From Colwellia sp. 1_MG-2023 (GTDB taxonomy: Bacteria; Pseudomonadota; Gammaproteobacteria; Enterobacterales; Alteromonadaceae), in contig NZ_JAUOPE010000004.1 of NCBI RefSeq assembly GCF_030546755.1, positions 248,001-312,000 on the forward strand: a DNA stretch of 64,000 nucleotides, read 5' to 3'. Shown piece by piece: positions 57,032 to 64,000 of the stretch. The notes beneath the pieces are model-generated. The model saw nothing but the letters and a program-made list of their open reading frames with translations. It did not search any database and was not told the origin of the DNA. How positions within the stretch are numbered: the first letter of the stretch is position 1; the number at the start of each line of letters is the position of its first letter. The position numbers and the translations under genes are program-made.

Positions 57032-58442
57032 TATAACGAAAAAATCGTTCTTGGATAGCGATCGACAAGAAAAAATTGCCATCAATGGCGCCGGTCCTGT
57101 CGGTGCCTTGTTAGCGGTGATGTTAGCGAAAAAGGGTTATCACGTTGACTTGTTCGAGTCTCGCCCTGATTCTAGAAAAACCAATATTTACCAAGGAAAA
57201 TCGATTAACTTAGCGTTATCAGATAGAGGGTGGAAAGCGTTAAATGCGGTTGGTTTAGATGAAGAAATTCGACAACAAGCCATCCCTATGTATTGTCGAA
57301 TCATGCATGATATTGAGGGCAATATCACTAAGCAGCCGTATGGCACAGAAGATCAGGCTATATGGTCAGTGTCGCGTTCAGGCATTAATGAACAATTAAT
57401 TGATTTGGCAGAGCAAGAGCCGCAGGTCAAAGTTCATTTTGGTCATCGTTTAGTGCAGCTTAATTTTGCTGATAACACGGCCGTCTACCTCAATGAAAAT
57501 CATCATCAAAAAATTCATGAGAGTGATTTAGTTTTTGGCGCCGACGGTGCGTTTTCAAAAGTTCGACGTTTAATGCAAGAGTTGCCGAAAGAGCGAATTA
57601 GCTACAGCCTTGATTACATGCAACAAAGTTATATGGAACTTTCGATTGCGGCCAATGAAGATGGCAGTCATAAGCTTGAAAAAAATGCTTTACATATTTG
57701 GCCAAGAAAAGACTTTATGTTAATCGCTCTGCCAAATATTGATGGCTCTTTTACTTGTACGTTATTTTTAAGTCATGAAGGTGAGCTTTCGTTTGCTTCA
57801 TTAAATACTAAAGAAAAAGTCACCGCGTTTTTTCATCAGTATTTTGCTGAGGCGATGCAATATTTAGCGGATCCGATAGAAGACTTTTTAAGTAAAACGC
57901 CTTCCCCTTTATGCTTAGTACACATATATCCCTGGTTAGTGAATGATACTATTGCCCTGATTGGCGATGCCGCGCATGCCATGGTGCCTTTTTATGGTCA
58001 AGGGATGAATTGTGGTTTTGAAGATTGTCGAGTATTAGCAGAATTGGTTGAGCAGCATGATCATCAATGGTCCGAAATTCTTAATGCTTATCAAGATGAA
58101 CGCAAAGAAAATGGCGATGCGATTATCGAATTGGCGAAACGTAATTTTATTGAAATGAGCGATTTAGCCGGCGACGAGCGTTTTTTACTGCGCAAAAAAA
58201 TAGAGGCCAAATTTCATAAAATGCACCCTGAGTTATGGATCCCTTTGTATTCTATGGTGACATTCTCGCCGGATATTCCCTATAAAACTGCCTTGCATGT
58301 AGGTGATATTCAACAAACCATTATGGATGAAATCATGCAGATACCAGATATTGAAGTGCAGTGGCAGCAAGACCATGTCTATGAAAAACTTCATCAATTA
58401 GCGCAAACAGCGTTGGTTAATCAACTCCCAGAGGTGAAATGA
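57024..58442 (+). CDS. kmo: Kynurenine 3-monooxygenase
   Basis: A 472-residue FAD monooxygenase: dinucleotide site [20 protein letters not shown], then [20 protein letters not shown], and the FAD ribityl site [20 protein letters not shown]. It hydroxylates kynurenine with NADPH and O2. It ends in TGA and overlaps the TDO gene by 4 bp. Confidence 0.95.
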   Translation: MNDITKKSFLDSDRQEKIAINGAGPVGALLAVMLAKKGYHVDLFESRPDSRKTNIYQGKSINLALSDRGWKALNAVGLDEEIRQQAIPMYCRIMHDIEGNITKQPYGTEDQAIWSVSRSGINEQLIDLAEQEPQVKVHFGHRLVQLNFADNTAVYLNENHHQKIHESDLVFGADGAFSKVRRLMQELPKERISYSLDYMQQSYMELSIAANEDGSHKLEKNALHIWPRKDFMLIALPNIDGSFTCTLFLSHEGELSFASLNTKEKVTAFFHQYFAEAMQYLADPIEDFLSKTPSPLCLVHIYPWLVNDTIALIGDAAHAMVPFYGQGMNCGFEDCRVLAELVEQHDHQWSEILNAYQDERKENGDAIIELAKRNFIEMSDLAGDERFLLRKKIEAKFHKMHPELWIPLYSMVTFSPDIPYKTALHVGDIQQTIMDEIMQIPDIEVQWQQDHVYEKLHQLAQTALVNQLPEVK

Positions 58443-59299
58443 TGAGCTGTCCACATCAACCGAAAAAGCAAAATTATCGAGAAGTAGAATCGACTATTCA
58501 TACTGACTTTAACGATGATATGTCTTATGGCGATTATTTAGGTTTAGAGCAAATATTGTCAGCGCAAAAACCCTTATCGGATCAACATGATGAAATGCTA
58601 TTTATTACTATTCATCAAAGCAGTGAATTATGGTTAAAACTGGCGGGTCATGAACTCAGTGAAGCGATTAAAAATATTCAAGAAGCAGATTTTGGCCATG
58701 CGTTTAAAGTGATTTCTCGCGTTAAACACATTTTCAATCAATTAACCCAATCATGGAATATTCTTTCAACGTTAACGCCGGTCGATTATTTGAAATTTAG
58801 GGATAGTTTAGGCCATTCTTCAGGTTTCCAGTCATTTGGTTATCGTAAATTAGAGTTTTTATTAGGGAATAAAAATGCAAAGCTACTGGAGGTGCACAAA
58901 GCAAACCCTACGGCTCATCAAGAACTAACGGCGGTACTTGAAGCGCCTAGCCTTTATGATGAAGTGATCAAGTTATTGGCGGATAGAAAATTAATCGCGG
59001 AGCCTGCGCAGTTAAGAGCGAACTTTTCTTTGCCTTATCAACACAACGACGCTGTGTTGCAAGCCTGGTTAGCGGTATATAAAAATGCCGATGAACACTT
59101 TGAATTATATGAATTGGCGGAAAAATTAATTGATATCGAAGATGCCTTTCAGCAATGGCGTTTTAAACATATGTATACCGTGCAACGTATCATCGGCAAT
59201 AAAATGGGCACTGGCGGTTCATCGGGGGTGAGTTTTTTGAAAAAAGCCTTAGATATTAGTTTCTTCCCAGAGTTATTTGAACTTAGAACTCATCTTTAA
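58439..59299 (+). CDS. kynA: Tryptophan 2,3-dioxygenase
   Basis: A 286-residue heme dioxygenase with FITIHQSSELWLKLAGHEL, GHSSGFQSFGYRKLEFLLGN, and the C-terminal TVQRIIGNKMGTGGSSGVSF signature. First enzyme of the pathway but last gene of the cluster. No kynurenine formamidase gene lies nearby. Confidence 0.95.
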   Translation: MMSCPHQPKKQNYREVESTIHTDFNDDMSYGDYLGLEQILSAQKPLSDQHDEMLFITIHQSSELWLKLAGHELSEAIKNIQEADFGHAFKVISRVKHIFNQLTQSWNILSTLTPVDYLKFRDSLGHSSGFQSFGYRKLEFLLGNKNAKLLEVHKANPTAHQELTAVLEAPSLYDEVIKLLADRKLIAEPAQLRANFSLPYQHNDAVLQAWLAVYKNADEHFELYELAEKLIDIEDAFQQWRFKHMYTVQRIIGNKMGTGGSSGVSFLKKALDISFFPELFELRTHL

Positions 59300-59354
59300 G
59301 AGAAAAAAGCATTAAAAAACGATATGAAAAAAAGTGTAAAGTAAACACTTAACC

Positions 59355-59380
59355 GGGCTACTATTTTGTAGCCCTTGTTA
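59355..59380 (+). terminator. Rho-independent terminator of the kyn cluster
   Basis: Arms GGGCTAC and GTAGCCC enclose TATTTT, followed by TTGTTATTTT. Confidence 0.8.
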
Positions 59381-59455
59381 TTTTAGCTGTTTTCTACTGT
59401 GAACAATTTCTTTAGGTTTAGCTTAATCTTATTTTCAAGTGTTTATTTTTAAAAC

Positions 59456-59512
59456 TTGACATGCAACCTTTTGGTTGCTTACTTTAAGGTAGTTACAAAT
59501 TACGGATATCTT
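59456..59512 (+). promoter_or_regulatory. Promoter with palindromic operator for the arsR-type gene
   Basis: A -35 TTGACA (59456-59461) is followed by the palindrome GCAACCTTTTGGTTGC (59463-59478) and a TACTTT -10-like box. The operator lies between -35 and -10, ideal for repression by the ArsR protein encoded next. Confidence 0.75.
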
Positions 59513-59812
59513 ATGAATATTTTTACCGCTTTGGCAGACAAACAGAGAAGACATATTATCGAAACTTTGCATCATTGCGGTAATCAGTCGATCAAAGAGT
59601 TAACGCAAAATTCATCAGTATCTAGACAAGCCATAACTAAGCATCTAAATATTTTGATAAAAGCCAAAATTGTACAGGCAGAATTTGTTGGTAAAGAACG
59701 CATTCATAAATTAGATCCTAAAGCGATGCAAAGCTTGTTTAATTGGTTAGCCCCATTTGCGCAACAATGGGATGACAAACTTAACAATTTAGAAAAATTT
59801 ATTGGAGATTAA
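59513..59812 (+). CDS. ArsR family repressor
   Basis: A 99-residue winged-helix regulator starting at MNIFTALADKQRRHIIETL; the longer frame from 59456 overlaps its own promoter and is rejected. The recognition helix region is SVSRQAITKHLNILIKAKIV. No metal-binding Cys pair is visible. It precedes an AHSA1 gene by 1 bp, a common pair. Confidence 0.88.
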   Translation: MNIFTALADKQRRHIIETLHHCGNQSIKELTQNSSVSRQAITKHLNILIKAKIVQAEFVGKERIHKLDPKAMQSLFNWLAPFAQQWDDKLNNLEKFIGD

Positions 59813-59813
59813 C

Positions 59814-60260
59814 ATGCGAAATAATATTGATTCAATTGTCAGGGACGTTACCTTTAACGCATCTATCGAACATGTATGGCAAGCTATCACTTGTCCTGAA
59901 AAAATTCAGCTTTGGTTTGGCTCTGCTGCAAGTTTTAAATTAAAAGAAGGCGAGCTAGGTTATTTTGAGTGGCAAGATGAATGTGAAGGGCAGTTTGCTA
60001 TGCGTATTGAAAGCATTAAGGCGCCACATTATTTTGCTTGGCGATGGATGCATAAACAAGGCGTTGCGTTTGATGAGAAACAATCTACGTTAGTAGAGTG
60101 GTCACTTACTTCAATAGAAAATGGTGGCACCGCATTAACGTTAACTGAATCAGGTTTTGCACAAGCAAAACACAGACAAGAAAATGTAGCAGGTTGGCAA
60201 CAAGAACTGACTGATTTAGAAAATTATATGCTAGAGCAGTGCCGAATGATTGAAGTGTGA
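59814..60260 (+). CDS. AHSA1/SRPBCC domain protein
   Basis: A ~148-residue START-like protein: a beta start (IVRDVTFNASIEHVWQAITC), then PEKIQLWFGSAASFK. The real start is ATG 59814 after GGAG, not the TTG at 59802. The ligand is unknown; co-expressed with and probably regulated by the ArsR repressor. Confidence 0.87.
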   Translation: MRNNIDSIVRDVTFNASIEHVWQAITCPEKIQLWFGSAASFKLKEGELGYFEWQDECEGQFAMRIESIKAPHYFAWRWMHKQGVAFDEKQSTLVEWSLTSIENGGTALTLTESGFAQAKHRQENVAGWQQELTDLENYMLEQCRMIEV

Positions 60261-60366
60261 CTAAGTGTTTAGCAAGTTTAAAAAAATATACGATTTTTTT
60301 CTATGACCTATTTCAAATATCAGGTAAATTTATTGCCCGATAAATGGATTTAAGTAGGAGTAATAA

Positions 60367-61947
60367 GTGTTTTTAAAAGATTATTTTTTTAGAAGTTTGC
60401 TAGTGAGCGGTGTTTTAGCGTTAACGGCATGTGGTGGTTCAGGCTCTTCTAACGGTTCAAATTCTTTTGCTGGCAACGGCAACGGTAATTCAACTAGTAC
60501 GCCTACTTGGGTAGCAGGTGAATTTACTTCTCACACTCAATTAGCGAACCAATGCGCAGCGGGCTCTGGCTCAGCAATGGCTGAAAAGCTATGGTTACGT
60601 TCATACAGTAATGATACCTATCTTTGGTACGATGAAATTTTCGATCAAGACCCGGCGCCGTTTACCGTTTTAGAATACTTCGATGAACTTGTCACCACTG
60701 CAGTTACGCCTTCAGGAAAACTAAAAGATCAATTTCACTTTTCTATGAGCGCAGAAGAATGGGAAAACCTTTCAACGTCTGGCTCATCAGTCGGCTTCGG
60801 TTTTAATATCAGTATCGAACAAGGTGTTGGCGTTGAAAGAACAATTACCATTACTTATTCAGATCCTAACACTCCGGCAGCTAACGCTAATGTCAACCGT
60901 GGCGCAATTATTGTTGAAGTAGACGGCGTAAATGTCGCGTCTGCTAATGATGCTGCCAGTATTGATACCTTAAACCATGGCTTATTTCCCAGTGAAGATG
61001 GTCAAGAAAGCGTATTTCTTATTCGTGATTTAAACAGTGAAGAACCACGAGAAGTAACATTAACTGCTCAAACAATTATTTCTGATCCTGTGCCTTTAAC
61101 TAAAGTTATTGAAACGGATATTAATACTGTCGGTTATATGGTGTTTAATGATCATATTGCGACCGCGGAAAAAGGATTATACGACGCTGTTTCTACATTA
61201 AAAGCAGCCAATGTGGATGAGTTAGTGATAGATTTTCGTTATAACGGCGGCGGTTATTTAGCGTTAGCAAGTCAATTAGGTTATATGGTAGCGGGTAATC
61301 AAACGGTTAATCGCACTTTTGAGCAAACTATTTTTAACGATAAATACCCCAATACCAATCCGGTAACCGGCAATAGTTTATCGCCAACGCCATTTTACCA
61401 AGAAACCATTGGTTTTAATGACGATTACATTCGTGGCGGTATTCAGTTGCCAACGCTGAATTTATCTCGGATATTTGTGCTAACATCAGCAGGCACATGT
61501 TCTGCTAGTGAGGCTTTTATTAATGGCTTACGTGGCATTGGAGTTGAAGTAATTCAAATTGGCTCAACGACTTGCGGTAAACCTTATGGTTTTTACCCAA
61601 CAGATAATTGTGATACCACTTACTTTACTGTGCAGTTTAAAGGCGTGAACGATCAAGGTTTTGGTGATTATGCTGACGGTTTTTCACCAAGTGACGCACC
61701 GATATATCAGACCGATATTCAAGGCTGTGATGCGGTAGATGATCTCACTAAGCCTTTAGGTGATCAACAAGAAGGCATGTTTTCAACTGCCATGTATTAT
61801 CTTGAAAATGGCCAATGTCCTGAAGTTATAGCAACGGAAGAAACCACTAAAGCGGCAGTTAAGCAATTCATTGATTATCAATTTTCAGTAGAAGATACAC
61901 GAGCTCGTAGCAAGTTCTCTCGAAATCGAATTTTACTCAACAAGTAA
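60367..61947 (+). CDS. S41 family carboxy-terminal peptidase lipoprotein
   Basis: A 526-residue lipoprotein (lipobox LTACGG near residue 22, then a Ser/Gly/Asn-rich spacer). A helical N-terminal domain, a PDZ-like region (~150-245), and the S41 core with DFRYNGGGYLALASQLGYM and TSAGTCSASEAFINGLRG, the catalytic Ser within SASE (379-382). GTG start preceded by AGGAG. Terminator downstream. Confidence 0.87.
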   Translation: MFLKDYFFRSLLVSGVLALTACGGSGSSNGSNSFAGNGNGNSTSTPTWVAGEFTSHTQLANQCAAGSGSAMAEKLWLRSYSNDTYLWYDEIFDQDPAPFTVLEYFDELVTTAVTPSGKLKDQFHFSMSAEEWENLSTSGSSVGFGFNISIEQGVGVERTITITYSDPNTPAANANVNRGAIIVEVDGVNVASANDAASIDTLNHGLFPSEDGQESVFLIRDLNSEEPREVTLTAQTIISDPVPLTKVIETDINTVGYMVFNDHIATAEKGLYDAVSTLKAANVDELVIDFRYNGGGYLALASQLGYMVAGNQTVNRTFEQTIFNDKYPNTNPVTGNSLSPTPFYQETIGFNDDYIRGGIQLPTLNLSRIFVLTSAGTCSASEAFINGLRGIGVEVIQIGSTTCGKPYGFYPTDNCDTTYFTVQFKGVNDQGFGDYADGFSPSDAPIYQTDIQGCDAVDDLTKPLGDQQEGMFSTAMYYLENGQCPEVIATEETTKAAVKQFIDYQFSVEDTRARSKFSRNRILLNK

Positions 61948-61967
61948 TAACTTTATTTGATATGATT

Positions 61968-62002
61968 TAAAAAACTCATTCAGTTTTTGAATGAGTTTTT
62001 TT
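61968..62002 (+). terminator. Rho-independent terminator
   Basis: Arms AAAAACTCATTCA and TGAATGAGTTTTTTT enclose a short T-rich loop, right after the S41 peptidase gene. Confidence 0.88.
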
Positions 62003-62081
62003 GTTTATACGGTAAATAAATGATTACCTGTCGCGTATCGATAAACTTACCTGATCCACATACTTGAGACCCGTATCTGAG

Positions 62082-63002
62082 ATGATGAAAATGGATATCA
62101 CGAAAAGTCAGTTATCAATTAGTCATTTAAAAATGATTTGTCAGTTAGAGCGTTGCGAAACGGTAAAAGAAGCCGCGCAAGCGTTATTTATCACACAGCC
62201 AGCGCTGACAAACCGTATCCGTGAAGCAGAAAGGCGTTTAAACACCTCGCTGTTTTATCGGCGAGGTCGTAAAATCATTATGTCGAATGCTGGCAAACGC
62301 TTATTACAATCGGCGAAAAAAATACTGGAAGAATTAGCGCGGGCAGAACATGATATTTCGCGTTTAACCGATGGCATTGAACAAGTGTTACGCATCGGGT
62401 TGCCGCATTATGCTTCTTTTCAATGGTTACCCAAATTAATCCAAGGTTTTAATCATCAGCATCCTAATATTGAATTAGAAATTTCTTCCGAAGCCGCTAA
62501 TCAACCACTGCATGCATTATTTAATCATGATGTAGATATTGCGATGATTTCAAGTGCTAGCTCTGAGCTTGAATTAGATGAAAAAAACTTTAAAACCCAT
62601 TGTTTAAATCAAGATGAACTGGTGGCTTGTCTTTCGACACAACATAAAAATGCCAATAAAAGCTATTTAATTGCAAGTGATTTTCTCGATGAAACCTATG
62701 TGACTAATTCAACCGTGCCGGAAAAAGATCGTGAATATGAGTTGTTCTTTAAACCGGAGAGTGTCATACCTAAAAAGGTGCTACAAGTAGGGTTTAATGA
62801 CGCGATCATCGAATTAGTTAAAGCTAACGTAGGCGTCTCAATCTTTTCGAGAAATCAATTAAAACGCTTATCGTATGACGCAGATATTAAACTGATCCCT
62901 TTAGGTGAACATGGCTTAACTTTATATTGGCATTTAGTGTATGCCAATCAGCCTTTAATCGCTGAACCAGCTGAAAGTGTCATCGCTTTATTGCAAAACT
63001 AG
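62082..63002 (+). CDS. LysR family regulator
   Basis: A ~306-residue LysR protein. The helix-turn-helix is in SHLKMICQLERCETVKEAAQ, ALFITQPALTNRIREAERRL; a periplasmic-binding-like effector domain follows. The frame begins at TTG 62064, but ATG 62082 is the better start. Co-directional with the D-serine dehydratase-like gene 230 bp downstream, its possible target. Confidence 0.87.
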   Translation: MMKMDITKSQLSISHLKMICQLERCETVKEAAQALFITQPALTNRIREAERRLNTSLFYRRGRKIIMSNAGKRLLQSAKKILEELARAEHDISRLTDGIEQVLRIGLPHYASFQWLPKLIQGFNHQHPNIELEISSEAANQPLHALFNHDVDIAMISSASSELELDEKNFKTHCLNQDELVACLSTQHKNANKSYLIASDFLDETYVTNSTVPEKDREYELFFKPESVIPKKVLQVGFNDAIIELVKANVGVSIFSRNQLKRLSYDADIKLIPLGEHGLTLYWHLVYANQPLIAEPAESVIALLQN

Positions 63003-63232
63003 CCGCTACAGCCACACCTTTTCTCTCTTAAAGTGAGTTGATAACAAGGTGATTGTTCAGGTTTTCTCTTTGAAATTTAAATGATTTTTTAAATAATGTT
63101 GAAATAAACCGATAAAGAATGTTAGTAAGTAACGGTTTTTTATTGTTGTTTTGGTTATTTAATAACGGTAAAGTATGCCGCTATTAAGGCCGTAAGTTTT
63201 ATGCTTACTGTGGTGCTGAAGGAACTTTGATT
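63003..63232. other. Intergenic region upstream of the dehydratase-like gene
   Basis: 230 bp, AT-rich, with a GGAAC ribosome-binding sequence 10 nt before ATG 63233. It probably holds the promoter and LysR site, which I cannot place. Confidence 0.35.
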
Positions 63233-64000
63233 ATGAACCGTCATTTACATGCTGCCTCCTATGATGAGCAAGGCTTAACCTTTGAAAAAGGCTCAGGCGA
63301 TTTAGCCAGTTTGCCAACGCAAGGCTGGAATATTCTTGCCGAAGAAGTCAGTCTACCTATTGCGGTGTTGCGCGAGAAAGATATCTTCCATAACGCTCAA
63401 TGGATGCAAAGTTTTAGTGAGCAGGCACAAGTAAAATTAGCCCCGCATGGCAAAACTTCAATGGCGCCTGAGTTATTCAAATTACAATTAAACTCCGGTT
63501 GTTGGGGCATGAGCTTGGCGACAATTCCTCAAGTGGTAAACGCTTATCAACATGGCATTAAACGCATTATTTTAGCTAATCAGTTAATCGGTAAGTTTCA
63601 TTGCCAGCAATTACTACCCTTATTACAAGATGAGGCTTTCGATTTCTATTGCTTTGTTGATTCGATAGAAAATGTTCAATGGCTTGGTCATTATTTTGCC
63701 GATAAAAAGGTCACACTTAAGCTATTAGTTGAGATTGGTGTTGCAGGCGGTCGCTGCGGTTGGCGTGATTTAACTAACATCCATCAATTAGTGGAAACTA
63801 TTGCTGACTATCCTCAACTGCAATTGGCAGGAATAAGTTTTTATGAAGGGGTTATTCATGGTGATAACGCCACCAATAAAATCGTTGAATTTATCGAAAA
63901 CATTAAGCAATTATTTATCCAGTTGCAGCAAGAAAAGGCCTTTCATCAACAAGAGGTGATTATCACCGGCGCCGGATCTGCGTGGTACGATGTAGTTGCC
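63233..64000 (+). CDS. D-serine dehydratase/D-threonine aldolase-like PLP enzyme (cut by window end)
   Basis: 256 codons of a fold-type III (alanine racemase-like) PLP enzyme, running off the window. The PLP Lys is in KLAPHGKTSMAPELFK. ILANQLIGK and LLVEIGVAGGRCGWR are typical of this family, followed by GISFYEGVIHG. Members deaminate or cleave D-amino acids. Probable target of the adjacent LysR protein. Confidence 0.82.
   Translation, partial: MNRHLHAASYDEQGLTFEKGSGDLASLPTQGWNILAEEVSLPIAVLREKDIFHNAQWMQSFSEQAQVKLAPHGKTSMAPELFKLQLNSGCWGMSLATIPQVVNAYQHGIKRIILANQLIGKFHCQQLLPLLQDEAFDFYCFVDSIENVQWLGHYFADKKVTLKLLVEIGVAGGRCGWRDLTNIHQLVETIADYPQLQLAGISFYEGVIHGDNATNKIVEFIENIKQLFIQLQQEKAFHQQEVIITGAGSAWYDVVA

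Overview
The window looks like the chromosome of a marine, AT-rich gammaproteobacterium of the Alteromonadales, most likely Colwelliaceae (Colwellia/Thalassotalea type). The basis is gene content: a thiamin TonB receptor operon, an N-acetylglucosamine cluster of nagX/nagP/GH20/nagK type, a full kynurenine catabolic cluster and a bacillosamine-type polysaccharide locus. An integrated plasmid-like element sits on the left. Family calls come from motifs read by eye; no database search was possible.

Region 1 (1-16.5 kb) is accessory DNA with a plasmid backbone. It holds a mobilisation operon (mobC, relaxase, VirD4-type coupling protein, a membrane J-domain protein), a candidate oriT, an IetAS-type defence pair (AAA+ ATPase plus subtilase) with a third membrane gene, a DUF2958 gene, a replication-relaxation-like protein, a HerA/VirD4-like ATPase, and an iteron-type Rep_3 initiator beside four 21-bp iterons. 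The striking point is that five minus-strand genes here (4467-4832, 9817-10650, 10641-12086, 12279-12488, 13251-14528) are conventionally shattered, but only by TGA. With TGA as sense they become intact proteins ending in TAA or TAG, with no frameshift. Several TGA codons fall where the families have conserved glycine (Walker A of the ATPase, a GGPN motif, an LSxGxxG motif, a VGQ motif), so UGA=Gly is the leading reading. No suppressor tRNA is visible in the window. The mobilisation genes and the IetAS cargo have no internal TGA.

Region 2 (16.7-20.2 kb) is a small island carrying an autoregulated-looking Fic protein, an HsdM N-terminus fused to an unrelated domain, and a RhuM protein. It is bounded by two copies of a ~65-bp imperfect direct repeat.

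Region 3 (20.5-64 kb) is ordinary chromosome: a cold-shock/DUF1294 protein; a TPP-riboswitch thiamin uptake operon (receptor, YkoF-like protein, PnuC-family transporter, kinase); an RND efflux pair; a periplasmic glutathione peroxidase and a putative murein transglycosylase; a nine-gene polysaccharide operon ending in pglCDEF-like genes; an MscS channel; the chitin/GlcNAc cluster divergent from an AraC regulator; tryptophan degradation through 2-aminomuconate (all enzymes from TDO to the deaminase except a formamidase); an ArsR/AHSA1 pair with a palindromic operator; an S41 peptidase; and a LysR gene next to a truncated D-serine dehydratase-like gene. Chromosomal genes here do use TGA as their stop.
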